Positions 34,034-44,267 of a stretch of 64,000 bases of DNA are shown piece by piece. The stretch's first letter is position 1; each line of letters opens with the position of its first letter. A program made the position numbers and the translations under genes. The notes below the pieces were generated by a model. The model saw only the letters and a list, made by a program, of their open reading frames with translations. It made no database searches and was not told where the DNA came from. Origin of the DNA: Streptomyces lucensis JCM 4490 (lineage in GTDB: Bacteria; Actinomycetota; Actinomycetes; Streptomycetales; Streptomycetaceae); NCBI RefSeq assembly GCF_014650035.1, contig NZ_BMUE01000022.1, forward strand, positions 1 to 64,000, in the 5' to 3' direction.

Positions 34034-34242
34034 GGGTGGTTCCACTTCCTGGTGCGCCCGGGCTTCATGGGCCCGGGGTTCGTGCAGGTCCTGGCCCGCA
34101 CCACCCTTGTGTCGCGGTACAGACCAAGGCAGCAGCTTCCCAGATGGATCAGCGGTATGCGGTGGTCCGCCTCACAGCGCGGAACTTCTCACACGGCCTC
34201 CGCAGGTTTCACACCACTGGTGGGACAGCGATACTGCTGCGC

Positions 34243-34950
34243 ATGACGACCGATGCCGGGGAGACTCCCCTCACCATCGACGAGCTGGCCGCCCGGGCGG
34301 GTGTCACGGTCCGCACCGTCCGCTTCTACGCCGCCAAGGGGCTGCTCCCGCCGCCGGAGATCGGCCCGCGCCGGGTGGGTCACTACGGGCCCGGTCACGT
34401 GGCGCGGCTGGCCCTCATCGAGGAGCTGCGGCAGCAGGGCATGACGCTGGCGGCGATCGAGCGGTACCTGCGGCAGCTGCCGCCGGACCTCCCCCCGCAC
34501 GGCCTGGCCATCCACCGCGCGGTGGTGGCGTCCTGGGCGCCGGACGCGGAGGAGACGGTGCCGCGCCGGGAGCTGGAGCGGCGGGTGGGACGGCCGCTGG
34601 CCGAGCAGGACATCGAGCGGCTGGCGGCGATGAACGTCGTCGTGGCGCACGACGGGGACACGTTCCGGGTGGACGCCGGGCTGCTCCGGCTCGGTGTGCG
34701 GCTCCTCGACGTGCCGCTGTCGCTCGAGGCGATCCGCGCGGCGCGCGAGGTGCTCGTCGAGCACTCGCGCGCCGCGGCTCACGAGCTCGCCCGGCTCTTC
34801 CGCGGCGAGGTGGCGGAGCGTGACGCCCAGGACGTGAAGTCCCTGTCGGCACACATGCACCCCCTGGTGGTGCAGGCCCTGCTGACCACCTTCCAGCGTT
34901 CGCTGCGGGAAGAGCTGAGCGAGTGGCTCACCGGGTCAGGAACCGGCTGA
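34243..34950 (+). CDS. MerR-family transcriptional regulator
   Basis: 235 residues. The N-terminal winged HTH is clear: LTIDELAARAGVTVRTVRFY, then GLLPPPEIGPRRVGHYGP and the HARL-like second helix (RLALIEELRQQGMTLAAIERY). The long C-terminal part is helical and lacks metal-binding cysteines, so it senses something else, perhaps an acyl-CoA or amino acid. GATACT ends 7 nt before the ATG, suggesting a leaderless transcript. CCACTGGTGG (34214-34223) just upstream is a possible self-binding site. Its end overlaps the convergent fadB gene by 15 bp. Confidence 0.87.
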   Translation: MTTDAGETPLTIDELAARAGVTVRTVRFYAAKGLLPPPEIGPRRVGHYGPGHVARLALIEELRQQGMTLAAIERYLRQLPPDLPPHGLAIHRAVVASWAPDAEETVPRRELERRVGRPLAEQDIERLAAMNVVVAHDGDTFRVDAGLLRLGVRLLDVPLSLEAIRAAREVLVEHSRAAAHELARLFRGEVAERDAQDVKSLSAHMHPLVVQALLTTFQRSLREELSEWLTGSGTG

Positions 34951-37119
34951 GTCGCCGAACCGCTCCCCCCGCTCGGCCTTGCGCACGAGCAGCGCGGGCG
35001 GGGTGAAGCGGTCGCCGTAGCGCTCGGCGAGTTCCCGCGCGCGTGCCGCGAATCCGGCGGGGCCGCCCTCGTACCCGTTGATGTACTGCAGGACGCCGCC
35101 GGTCCAGCCCGGGAAGCCGATGCCGAGGATGGAGCCGATGTTGGCGTCGGCGACCGAGGTCAGCACGCCCTCCTCGAGGAGCCGCACGGTGTCGAGCGCC
35201 TCGGCGAAGAGCATCCGCTCCTGCATGTCCCGGAACGGGATCTCGTGCCCGGCCCGCGTGAAGTGCTCGCGCAGTCCCGGCCAGATCCCGGCCCGCCTGC
35301 CGTCCTCGGTGTAGTCGTAGAAGCCGCCGCCGCCGCTGCGGCCGGTCCGCCCGAACTCGTCGACCATGCGGTCGATGACCGCCTCCGCCGGGTGCGCTGT
35401 CCAGGTGCCGCCCGCCTCCTGGACGGCCCGCTTGGACTCGCCGAGGATCTTGCGCGGGAGCGTGAGGGTCAGCTCGTCCATGAGGGAGAGCACCTTGGCG
35501 GGGTAGCCGGCCTGGGCGGCGGCCTGCTCCACGGAGGCGGGCTCGATGCCCTCGCCGACCATGGCGACGCCCTCGTTGATGAACTGGCCGATGACCCGGG
35601 AGGTGAAGAAGCCGCGCGAGTCGTTGACGACGATCGGCGTCTTGTTGATCTGCCGGACCAGGTCGAACGCCCGCGCCAGGGCCTCGTCGCCGGTGCGCTC
35701 CCCCTTGATGATCTCGACGAGAGGCATCTTGTCGACCGGGGAGAAGAAGTGCAGCCCGATGAAGTCGGCCTGGCGCTCCACGCCCTCGGCGAGCGTCGTG
35801 ATGGGCAGGGTGGAGGTGTTGGAGCACAGCAGCGCGTCGGGGGCGACGACGGACTCGATCTCCTGGAACACCTTGTGCTTGAGGGAGGTGTCCTCGAAGA
35901 CGGCCTCGATGACCGCGTCGCAGCCGGCGAGGTCGGCCGCCTCGGCGCTGGGGGTGATCCGGGCGAGCAGGGCGTCGGCCTTCTCCTGCGTGGTACGCCC
36001 CTTGGCGACGGCCTTGGCGCACAGCTTCTCGGAGTAGCCCTTGCCCTTGAGCGCCGCCTCCGGGGAGACGTCCTTGAGGACGACGTCGATGCCCGCGCGG
36101 GCGCACGAGTAGGCGATGCCGGCGCCCATCATGCCCGCGCCGAGCACGGCCACCTTGCGGACCTGGCGGGGCTCGACGCCCTGGGGGCGGTTGGCGCCGG
36201 AGTTGACCGCCTGGAGGTCGAAGAAGAACGCCTGGATCATGTTCTTGGCGGTCTGCCCGGTGACCAGCTCCGTGAAGTAGCGGGTCTCGATCGTGCTCGC
36301 GGTCTCGAAGTCGACCTGGGCGCCCTCGACCGCCGCCGCCATGATGTTGCGCGGCGCCGGGTAGGGGGCGCCGCCCAGCTGCTTGCGCAGGTTGGCCGGG
36401 AAGGCGGGCAGGTTCGCGGCGAACTTCGGGTGGGCGGGGGTGCCGCCCGGGATCTTGTGGCCGGGGACGTCCCAGGGCTGGTGCGACTCGGGGTGCGCGT
36501 CGATGAAGGCGCGGGCCCTGGCCAGCATCTCCTCGGTCGTGGCGGCCACCTCGTGCACCAGGCCGTTGTCCAGGGCGCGCCGGGGCGAGTACTGGGTGCC
36601 CTGCAGCAGCACCTTCAGCAGCGCGTCGGTGATGCCCATCAGGCGCACGGTCCGGGTGACGCCGCCGCCCGCGGGCAGCAGGCCGAGGGTGACCTCGGGC
36701 AGGCCGATCCGGGAGCCGGGGACGTCCAGGGCGATGCGGTGGTGGGAGGCCAGCGCGATCTCGTAGCCGCCGCCGAGTGCCGCGCCGTTGATGGCGGCGA
36801 CGACCGGCTTGCCGAGGGTCTCGATGCGGCGCAGGGCGCTCTTGATCCGGGTGGCGGCGTCGAAGACCCGCTGGGCGTCCTCGGGGCCGGCCTGGATCAT
36901 GTCCTTGAGGTCGCCGCCCGCGAAGAACGTCTTCTTCGCGGAGGTGTAGACGATGCCGCGGATGGAGTCCTTCTCGGCCTCGGCGCGTGCGGCGATCGCC
37001 GTGATGGAGTCCCGGAAGGCCTCGTTCATGGTGTTGGCGGACTGGTCGGGGTCGTCCAGGACGAGGGTGACGACACCGGTGTCGTCCTGCTCCCAGCGGA
37101 TGGTGGTGCTCTCGGTCAT
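34936..37119 (-). CDS. fadB: Beta-oxidation multifunctional protein: enoyl-CoA hydratase + 3-hydroxyacyl-CoA dehydrogenase
   Basis: 727 residues. N-terminal crotonase domain with KKTFFAGGDLKDM and INGAALGGGYEIALA, and LGLLPAGGGVTRT bearing the second catalytic region; then a Rossmann motif (VAVLGAGMMGAGIAYSCARA) at about 345, the dehydrogenase catalytic His in GLHFFSPVDKMPLVEII, and two C-terminal helical domains (RGFFTSRV; SILGIGFPGWTGG). It carries out hydration and oxidation in fatty-acid breakdown, with the thiolase encoded 41 nt upstream in the same operon. The start at 37119 (MTESTT) is the obvious domain start. Confidence 0.94.
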   Translation of the reverse strand: MTESTTIRWEQDDTGVVTLVLDDPDQSANTMNEAFRDSITAIAARAEAEKDSIRGIVYTSAKKTFFAGGDLKDMIQAGPEDAQRVFDAATRIKSALRRIETLGKPVVAAINGAALGGGYEIALASHHRIALDVPGSRIGLPEVTLGLLPAGGGVTRTVRLMGITDALLKVLLQGTQYSPRRALDNGLVHEVAATTEEMLARARAFIDAHPESHQPWDVPGHKIPGGTPAHPKFAANLPAFPANLRKQLGGAPYPAPRNIMAAAVEGAQVDFETASTIETRYFTELVTGQTAKNMIQAFFFDLQAVNSGANRPQGVEPRQVRKVAVLGAGMMGAGIAYSCARAGIDVVLKDVSPEAALKGKGYSEKLCAKAVAKGRTTQEKADALLARITPSAEAADLAGCDAVIEAVFEDTSLKHKVFQEIESVVAPDALLCSNTSTLPITTLAEGVERQADFIGLHFFSPVDKMPLVEIIKGERTGDEALARAFDLVRQINKTPIVVNDSRGFFTSRVIGQFINEGVAMVGEGIEPASVEQAAAQAGYPAKVLSLMDELTLTLPRKILGESKRAVQEAGGTWTAHPAEAVIDRMVDEFGRTGRSGGGGFYDYTEDGRRAGIWPGLREHFTRAGHEIPFRDMQERMLFAEALDTVRLLEEGVLTSVADANIGSILGIGFPGWTGGVLQYINGYEGGPAGFAARARELAERYGDRFTPPALLVRKAERGERFGDSAGS

Positions 37120-37160
37120 GACAGTCGTCTCCGTTGAAGTCGCTTGGTTCCGCAGGGAGT

Positions 37161-38375
<1,215 letters not shown>

Positions 38376-38444
38376 TGGTGTGCCTTTCGGGAGGGTGGGC
38401 CGAGCGAAGTCGGTCGCCGAGGGCGGGGGGTCGTCGGGGTCGGG

Positions 38445-39608
38445 TCAGTCGCCGTCGGCGACCGGGTCCTCGTTCACACGTTCCGGTATTCCCCAGTCCC
38501 GCGCCACCGTCTCCGCGCCGGCGCCGGGCCGGGCCGGGCCTGTGCGGATGGCGGTGGGGGTCGCGGAGAAGCGGGGGGCGGGGACGGGCTGGACGATGCC
38601 GCCGTGGTCGGCGAAGGTGCCGCGGGCCGCCAGGTGCGGGTGGTGCGGGGCCTCCCGCAGCGACAGCACCGGGGCCACGCAGGCGTCGGAGTCCGCGAAC
38701 AGGGCCGCCCACTCGTCCCGGGTGCGGGATCTGAAGCGGGCGGCGACGCGTTCGCGCAGCTCGCCCCAGCGGGTCCGGTCCTGGTGGGCGGGTGCCAGGC
38801 CGTCCAGGCCGAGCAGGCGCAGGAACTCCCCGTAGAACCGCTCCTCCAGCGCGCCGACCGCCATGTACGCGCCGTCGGCGGTCTCGTAGGTGCCGTAGTA
38901 GGGGCAGCCGCCGTCGAGGAGGTTGGCCGAGCGCCGGTCCTGCCAGGCACCGGCGGCCAGCATGCCGTGGATCATCGCGGACAGGTGGGCCGTGCCGTCG
39001 ACGATGGCCGCGTCGACCACCTGGCCGGTGCCGGTCGCGCGCGCGTGGTGGAGGGCGGCGAGGACGCCGACGACCAGGTACAGGGAGCCGCCCGCGTAGT
39101 CGCCGAGCAGGTTGGCGGGGACGGCCGGGGGCTCGCCGGGGCGGCCGATCATGCCGAGGGTGCCGGTGAGCGCGATGTAGGACACGTCGTGGCCGGCGCG
39201 GTGGGCGAGGGGGCCGTCCTGGCCCCAGCCGGTCATGCGGCCGTAGACCAGACGGGGGTTGCGGGCGTGGCAGTCCGCGGGGCCGACGCCGAGCCGCTCG
39301 ACGACGCCCGGGCGGTAGCCCTCGATGAGGATGTCGGCCCGCTCGGCCAGGTCGAGCACGCGGTCGGGGCCGTCCGGGTCCTTCAGGTCGACGACGACCG
39401 AGCGCTTGTTGCGGTTGGTGACGTCGTGGGCGGGGTCGATCGCGAGACCCCGCGCGCCGGGCCGGTCCACCCGGACGACGTCCGCGCCGAGGTCGGCCAG
39501 GAGCATGGCGGCGAACGGGCCGGGTCCGATGCCGGCCAGTTCCAGCACGCGCACGCCGGAGAGCGGGCCGGTGCCGTCCGGCGTCGTCGGCGTCCCTGCC
39601 GTCGTCAT
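38445..39608 (-). CDS. CaiB/BaiF family CoA-transferase (alpha-methylacyl-CoA racemase-like)
   Basis: 387 residues. N-terminal LSGVRVLELAGIGPGPFAAMLLADLGADVVR and NRNKRSVVVDLK are hallmark family III CoA-transferase segments; GHDVSYIALTGTLGMIG and NLLGDYAGGSLYLV surround the catalytic Asp, as in 2-methylacyl-CoA racemase (MCR/AMACR). Racemisation of branched-chain acyl-CoAs would feed the fadA/fadB products downstream. Start ATG at 39608. First gene of the operon. Confidence 0.88.
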   Translation of the reverse strand: MTTAGTPTTPDGTGPLSGVRVLELAGIGPGPFAAMLLADLGADVVRVDRPGARGLAIDPAHDVTNRNKRSVVVDLKDPDGPDRVLDLAERADILIEGYRPGVVERLGVGPADCHARNPRLVYGRMTGWGQDGPLAHRAGHDVSYIALTGTLGMIGRPGEPPAVPANLLGDYAGGSLYLVVGVLAALHHARATGTGQVVDAAIVDGTAHLSAMIHGMLAAGAWQDRRSANLLDGGCPYYGTYETADGAYMAVGALEERFYGEFLRLLGLDGLAPAHQDRTRWGELRERVAARFRSRTRDEWAALFADSDACVAPVLSLREAPHHPHLAARGTFADHGGIVQPVPAPRFSATPTAIRTGPARPGAGAETVARDWGIPERVNEDPVADGD

Positions 39609-39654
39609 GCGACCAGCTCCCCGGGGGTATGACACAACTGATGTAACACCGGTG

Positions 39655-39683
39655 ATGCTAGGAACACGTTCCACCGGGCACAA
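39655..39683 (-). promoter_or_regulatory. Promoter of the beta-oxidation operon
   Basis: On the minus strand TTGTGC (39683-39678) and TAGCAT (39660-39655) are spaced by 17 nt, close to the vegetative consensus. The leader would be about 40 nt. The -35 overlaps the left arm of the nested inverted repeat at 39671-39721. Confidence 0.6.
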
Positions 39684-39721
39684 GCCCTGAACGAGCAAGC
39701 GCTCAGTCAAGTGCCCGGTGG
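39671..39721. promoter_or_regulatory. Nested inverted repeat / candidate operator
   Basis: CCACCGGGCAC and its exact complement GTGCCCGGTGG are separated by 29 nt. The centre carries CTGAACGAGCAAGCGCTCAG (39687-39706), with 6 of 10 positions symmetric, resembling TetR-type sites for lipid regulators. The element overlaps the -35 of the minus-strand operon and lies 72 bp before the plus-strand reductase gene. Confidence 0.55.
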
Positions 39722-39792
39722 TCGCCGCTCCGCATCCAAACGCTAACCTCAGCCACCGGCAGCGGCAGGGGCTGCACCTACCAAGGGGTGTC

Positions 39793-40983
39793 ATGAGCAG
39801 GCTAAACAGGACGGACCGTCCCTACGACCTCGTACTCTTCGGAGCCACGGGCTTCGTCGGCACCCTCACGGCGCGGTACCTCGCCGCGCACGCGCCCGAG
39901 GACCTGCGCTGGGCGGTGGCGGGACGCGACGAGCGCAGGCTGGAGCGGCTGCGCGAGAGCCTGCCCGGCGGCGAGGACGTCGGTGTGCTGCGGGCCGACG
40001 TGCGGGAACCGGCCACCCTGCGCGCCCTCGCCGAGCACGCGCGCGTGGTGGCCACGACCGTCGGACCGTACGTCCTGTACGGCGAGGAACTCGTCGCCGC
40101 CTGCGCCGACACCGGCGCCGACTACGTGGACCTCACCGGCGAGCCGGAGTTCGTGGACCTGATGTACGTGCGGCACGACGCACGCGCGCGTGAGACGGGC
40201 GCGCGCCTGGTGCACGCGTGCGGCTTCGACTCCGTGCCCCACGATCTGGGCGCCTACTTCACGGTCCGGCAGCTGCCCGAGGGCGTGCCGCTGACCGTGG
40301 ACGGCTACGTGACCGCGGACGCGGCCTTCTCCGGCGGCACCCTGGCCTCCGCGCTGAACCAGATGGCCCGCGGCGGCCGGATGCTCGCCGCCGCCCGGGA
40401 GAGGGCACGGTACGAGCCCCGGCTGCCGGGGCGCAGGGTGGCCGCGCCCCTGGGCGCCCCCAGGTTCGCCGGGGAGGTCGGCGCGTGGGCGCTGCCGCTG
40501 CCGACCATCGACGCGCAGGTCGTGCGCCGTTCGGCGAGGGCGATGGAGCGGTACGGCCCCGGCTTCCGCTACCGGCACTACGCGGCGGTGAAGCACCTCC
40601 CGGTGGCCCTCGGCGGGGTCGCCGCGGCCGGGGCCCTGGCCGTGGCCGCCCAGGTGCCGGCCGTGCGGCACCGGCTGTCGGACCTGCTCAGGCCCGGCGA
40701 CGGACCGAGCGAGGAACGGCGGGCGAAGAGCTGGTTCACGGTGCGTTTCGTCGGCGAGGGCGGCGGGCGCCGGGTGTTCACCGAGGTCGCGGGCGGCGAC
40801 CCGGGGTACGACGAGACGGCGAAGATGTTCGCGGAGGCAGCCCTCAGCCTGGCCTTCGACGACCTCCCGCCGACGGCCGGACAGGTCACCACGGCACAGG
40901 CGATGGGCGACGCCCTGATCGAGCGGCTGCGCGCCGCCGGCATCACCTTCCGGGTGGCGGCGGTCCGCCGGGGCCGCCCGTAG
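39793..40983 (+). CDS. Saccharopine dehydrogenase-like / trans-acting enoyl reductase family protein
   Basis: 396 residues. N-terminal Rossmann region YDLVLFGATGFVGTLTARYLA, followed by a VGPYVLYGEELVAACADTGADYVDLTGE segment typical of the saccharopine-dehydrogenase-like group that includes the mycobacterial trans-acting enoyl reductase Rv2953. A hydrophobic stretch near residue 285 (LGGVAAAGALAVAAQV) suggests membrane contact. ATG at 39793 behind AAGGGG. It shares an intergenic region with the beta-oxidation operon, so a lipid role is plausible. Substrate unknown. Confidence 0.82.
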   Translation: MSRLNRTDRPYDLVLFGATGFVGTLTARYLAAHAPEDLRWAVAGRDERRLERLRESLPGGEDVGVLRADVREPATLRALAEHARVVATTVGPYVLYGEELVAACADTGADYVDLTGEPEFVDLMYVRHDARARETGARLVHACGFDSVPHDLGAYFTVRQLPEGVPLTVDGYVTADAAFSGGTLASALNQMARGGRMLAAARERARYEPRLPGRRVAAPLGAPRFAGEVGAWALPLPTIDAQVVRRSARAMERYGPGFRYRHYAAVKHLPVALGGVAAAGALAVAAQVPAVRHRLSDLLRPGDGPSEERRAKSWFTVRFVGEGGGRRVFTEVAGGDPGYDETAKMFAEAALSLAFDDLPPTAGQVTTAQAMGDALIERLRAAGITFRVAAVRRGRP

Positions 40984-41695
40984 CGCCGGTCCGCTCCCCC
41001 GCCGGTTCCCGTGCCGCCTCGCCGAGTGCCCGGCGGCACAGGGCGTCCGCCCTGCGGGTGGTCTCCGGCAGCCGGTAGCGCGGGCTCAGCGCCAGGGTGT
41101 GGGCCACGGCGTTGTCCAACCCCACCCGGTGGCCGGCCGAGACGAAGACCGGCTTGACGCCGTCCCGGGTGCGCAGCGCCCGGCCGACCTCCTCGCTCCC
41201 CGCGAGCAGGGGTGCGCAACTGCCCCGCGCGGGGGCCGGGTCGTCGTACGTGAAGGTGAACGGGTTCTTGGCGACGCCGATGGTCGGCAGGTCCAGCAGG
41301 ACGCCCAGGTGGCTCGCGAGACCGAACCGGCGCGGGTGGGCGAGGCCGTAGCCGTCGCAGACCACCAGGCCCGGCGGGCACGGCAGCGCCTCCAGCGCGG
41401 CCCGGACCGTCGGGATCTCGCGGAAGGCGAGGAGCCCGGGCACGTACGGGAAGGAGATCCGGCCGACGGCCGTAGCCTCGGCCACGACCTCCAGGGTGGC
41501 GGCGTCGAGGACGACGGCCGCCGCGGCGACGAGGTCGAGGTCGTCGTCGTAGGCGACGTCGACCCCGGTGACCCGGCCCGTCCCGGGCGGCGGCCCGGGC
41601 TCGTCGAGCACCACCCGCCCGCGCAGCCCGTCCTGCACGGCGCGCGCCGCCTCCTCGGTCGCGGGCCAGCCCGCCGGTACGCCTACGATCGCCAT
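40943..41695 (-). CDS. nfi: Endonuclease V (deoxyinosine-specific)
   Basis: 250 residues. Catalytic features: GVDVAYDDD (first Asp), YVPGLLAFRE (Glu), LVVCDGYGLAHPRRFGLASHLG (Asp and the wedge/His region; two segments run together) and FVSAGHRVGLDNAVA. It nicks DNA next to deaminated adenine. The C-terminal 25 residues are Gly/Pro-rich and overlap the convergent reductase gene by 41 bp. On the minus strand TAGAGT lies 9 nt before the ATG, so the leader is absent or very short. Confidence 0.9.
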   Translation of the reverse strand: MAIVGVPAGWPATEEAARAVQDGLRGRVVLDEPGPPPGTGRVTGVDVAYDDDLDLVAAAAVVLDAATLEVVAEATAVGRISFPYVPGLLAFREIPTVRAALEALPCPPGLVVCDGYGLAHPRRFGLASHLGVLLDLPTIGVAKNPFTFTYDDPAPARGSCAPLLAGSEEVGRALRTRDGVKPVFVSAGHRVGLDNAVAHTLALSPRYRLPETTRRADALCRRALGEAAREPAGERTGATGGPGGPPPPGR

Positions 41696-41742
41696 GATGC
41701 CGTGACTCTACGGGTCCGCGGCCGGCCGCGGCGGCCCGGGGG

Positions 41743-41748
41743 TAGGCT
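41743..41748 (+). promoter_or_regulatory. Leaderless -10 box of YciI-family gene
   Basis: TAGGCT ends 7 nt before the ATG at 41756; no ribosome site is present. Confidence 0.5.
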
Positions 41749-41755
41749 CGTGATC

Positions 41756-42052
41756 ATGTTCGTACTGGAGCTGAACTACACCGCCCCGCTCGACGCCGTG
41801 GACGCCCTGCTGCCCGACCACGTGGCGTGGCTGGAGGAGCAGTACGACAAGGGCTTCTTCCTCGCGTCCGGGCGCAAGAACCCGCGCGACGGAGGGGTGA
41901 TCCTGGCCGTCGCGGAGAACCGCGCCCGGATCGAGGAGATCGTCGCGGGCGATCCGTTCACCGTCGCCGGTGTGTGCGCCTACCGCGTCACGGAGTTCGT
42001 CGCCACGAAGACCGCGCCGGAACTCGCGCGCCACCGGCAGACGCTGGGCTGA
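41756..42052 (+). CDS. YciI family protein
   Basis: 98-residue ferredoxin-like fold protein. FVLELNYTAPLDAVDALLPDHVAWL carries the conserved His-Asp pair of the family (DH), and FLASGRKNPRDGGVILA follows. Proposed enzymatic roles in the family are weakly supported. Leaderless -10 upstream. Ends 13 nt before a convergent gene. Confidence 0.85.
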   Translation: MFVLELNYTAPLDAVDALLPDHVAWLEEQYDKGFFLASGRKNPRDGGVILAVAENRARIEEIVAGDPFTVAGVCAYRVTEFVATKTAPELARHRQTLG

Positions 42053-42065
42053 GGTCGCTCGGGAC

Positions 42066-42404
42066 TCAGCCCTTCTTGTCGTTCAGCGCGCGCTGCAACT
42101 GATCCTTGTTCATGTTCGAACGGCCCTCGATGCCGCGCTGCCTGGCCTCGTTGTACAACTGGTCGCGCGTCGGACCGTGCGAGCCGACCCGGTTGCCCGA
42201 CCGCTGGCCGCCGCGCTTCCCGGACGACATGTCCTGCGTCGAGCTGCGGCTCGCGGTCTTGGACTCGCCCGAGCGGGCGCGTTCCTTGTTGACCGTCCGC
42301 GCGGCGATCTCCTTGGCGCGTCCGGCGCTCTCGCCCCGGTCCTGCGCGCTCTCCTTGATGTGCTCGTACTGACGCTCGCGCTTGGGGCTGGAACCGGCTG
42401 GCAT
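42066..42404 (-). CDS. Small basic protein, Rho_N/SAP-like C-terminus (annotated elsewhere as plasmid stabilization protein)
   Basis: 112 residues, highly charged and Ser/Arg/Lys-rich with no hydrophobic core in the first 70 (SPKRERQYEHIKESAQDRG; ARTVNKERARSGES). The C-terminal 35 (TRDQLYNEARQRGIEG, then MNKDQLQRAL) look like a short helical DNA- or RNA-binding Rho_N/SAP motif. Similar streptomycete proteins carry the label plasmid stabilization protein, but nothing here shows that function. ATG at 42404. Confidence 0.75.
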   Translation of the reverse strand: MPAGSSPKRERQYEHIKESAQDRGESAGRAKEIAARTVNKERARSGESKTASRSSTQDMSSGKRGGQRSGNRVGSHGPTRDQLYNEARQRGIEGRSNMNKDQLQRALNDKKG

Positions 42405-42474
42405 GATCGCTCCCTTCCTCTGCGGCGGGGAACGGGTACCCGGGTTGCGGCGGCTGAACGCGCCGGTTGCCGGA

Positions 42475-43593
42475 TCAGCGTTCCAGACGGGCCACCCGTC
42501 CCTGTTCGCCGGCCGCCCAGCAGCTCAGGTCCGGTGTGCAGGCCACGGTGTCGTAGGAGCCGGTGTCGATCGTCCGCCAGGTGCGGCCGCCGTCGGTGGT
42601 GAGGTCGGTGCCGGTGGGTCCGACGGCGAGCGCGGCGGTGCGGCTGTGCGGGAGCCAGGCGGCGCCGGAGCGGTAGGCGGGCGGGGGCGTGGTGGCGGGG
42701 CGCCAGGTGCGGCCCCCGTCGGCGGTGACGGCGGCGGCCCGCGGGGAGGGCCGGTCCGGGCGGTAGTCGCCGCCGACGGCGATGCCGTGGCCGCGGTCAC
42801 GGAAGGCGAGCGCGAAGACGCCCCTGGCCGGATCGCCCGCCGGCACGGGCGTGGAGGCGGCCGTCCAGGTCAGTCCGCGGTCGGCGGAGTGCAGCACGCG
42901 CGCGTGGGCGCCGCCGCCGGTGGCCAGCCAGACGTCCTTCGGGCCGGAGGTGACGAGGCACTGGCCGCTCGCGGCGAACCCCGCCTCGCCGTCCAGGGCG
43001 GGCGGCATGCCGTCCGGGGGCAGCACCTGCCACGAGCGGCCGCCGTCGCGGGTGGACAGGATGCGGAACCTGCCGTCCACGGGGTCGCCGAGGGCGAGGC
43101 CGTGGCGGCGGTCGAAGAAGGCGAGGCAGTCGTAGAAGGCCTTCGGGTCGGTGTTGCGGAACGTCTCCGTCCAGGTCTTCCCGCCGTCGTCGGTGCGGTA
43201 CGTGCGGGACGCCTCGCCCTCGCCGATGGCCAGCACCACCGCGCGGCGGGCGTCGAAGGCCTGCACGTCCCGGAACTGCAGCCCGGCCGCCCCCGGCGGG
43301 GAGACGTTCCGCCAGGTGGATCCGCCGTCGGTGGTGCGCAGCACCGTGCCGCCGGTGCCGGCGAGCCAGGCGGTGCGCCGGTCGACGGCCGCGAGGCCCC
43401 GGAAGCGGACCTGCGGGGTGCCGGTGTCCTTCGCCGCCCAGTGCACGCCGTCCGCCCGCGCTCCGTCCCGCCCGAGCGGCCCGGCCTCGGCGGCCGGAAC
43501 CGTCAGTGCGGCCAGTGCCGCCCCGCACGCCACCCCCGCCGCCACGAGCCTGCCCGGCCGTCCCCCGCGTCGCGTGATCCCCAAGCGCCTCAT
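42475..43593 (-). CDS. Secreted BNR/Ycf48-like beta-propeller protein
   Basis: 372 residues. N-terminal signal peptide (RLVAAGVACGAALAALTV, PAAEA) then six or so Asp-box repeats: TTDGGSTWRN, TDDGGKTWTE, TRDGGRSWQV, SADRGLTWTA, TADGGRTWRP, TTDGGRTWRT. These are the SxDxGxTW turns of sialidase-like propellers and of the Ycf48 photosystem assembly factor. No sialidase catalytic residues are evident. Streptomyces homologues are often called oxidoreductase without evidence. Probably an extracellular scaffold or binding protein. Confidence 0.82.
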   Translation of the reverse strand: MRRLGITRRGGRPGRLVAAGVACGAALAALTVPAAEAGPLGRDGARADGVHWAAKDTGTPQVRFRGLAAVDRRTAWLAGTGGTVLRTTDGGSTWRNVSPPGAAGLQFRDVQAFDARRAVVLAIGEGEASRTYRTDDGGKTWTETFRNTDPKAFYDCLAFFDRRHGLALGDPVDGRFRILSTRDGGRSWQVLPPDGMPPALDGEAGFAASGQCLVTSGPKDVWLATGGGAHARVLHSADRGLTWTAASTPVPAGDPARGVFALAFRDRGHGIAVGGDYRPDRPSPRAAAVTADGGRTWRPATTPPPAYRSGAAWLPHSRTAALAVGPTGTDLTTDGGRTWRTIDTGSYDTVACTPDLSCWAAGEQGRVARLER

Positions 43594-43825
43594 GGCGGGC
43601 GAAGCTAGTCCATGCCCCCGGCGGCGTCCAGGGGACCGGTCCCGTCCCCGGACCCGGGGCCGGCCACTGCTTGCACAGGGAGAACATCCGGCACTCGCCG
43701 CGCATGAACGCGGTGACCGAGGTCACTCGTTCCGCGTGTGCACGCATTGGCCGAAACCGCCGTCTCTTCCAGTGCCGGGTGCCGCACACCCGGGCGCAGT
43801 CCAGCCGTCACGAGGGAGCAAGGCG

Positions 43826-44242
43826 TTGTCCACCGTCATCGAGCAGCCCGTAGAGGCCCGCCTCGTCGCCGCCGCACCGCGCATGCAGAGCATTCCCGCC
43901 ACGCTGCGCTACGACCGCCGCGACCCCTTCGCCGTCCGCATGACGTTCCCGGCGCCGGCCACCCTGGAGGGGGTCGAGGTGTGCTGGACCTTCTCCCGGG
44001 AACTCCTCGCGGCCGGGCTGCGGGAGCCGGAGGGCCACGGGGACGTCCGCGTGCGGCCGTACGGGTACGACCGCACCGTGCTGGAGTTCCACGCCCCGGA
44101 GGGCACCGCGATCGTGCACGTGCGCTCGGGCGAGATCCGGCGGTTCCTGGAGGCGGCCGGCGAGCTGGTGCCCGTCGGTCTCGAACACCTCCAGCTGGAC
44201 CTCGACCACGGCCTGGCCGAGCTGATGCGGGACGCGTGCTGA
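43826..44242 (+). CDS. ssgD: SsgA-like sporulation/cell-division regulator, probably SsgD
   Basis: 138 residues of the SsgA-like protein family, unique to morphologically complex actinomycetes. Visible core: SIPATLRYDRRDPFAVRMTF, VCWTFSRELLAAGL, GDVRVRPYG and PEGTAIVHVRSGEIRRFL. SALPs guide septum placement and wall remodelling in sporulating hyphae. The start is TTG at 43826 (GAGGGAG about 8 nt upstream). The extended N-terminus (STVIEQPVEARLVAAAP) and neighbours match what I recall for ssgD; the paralogue assignment is less sure than the family. Confidence 0.85.
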   Translation: MSTVIEQPVEARLVAAAPRMQSIPATLRYDRRDPFAVRMTFPAPATLEGVEVCWTFSRELLAAGLREPEGHGDVRVRPYGYDRTVLEFHAPEGTAIVHVRSGEIRRFLEAAGELVPVGLEHLQLDLDHGLAELMRDAC

Positions 44243-44267
44243 GCACGGCCCTCCGGCGATAATCGCG

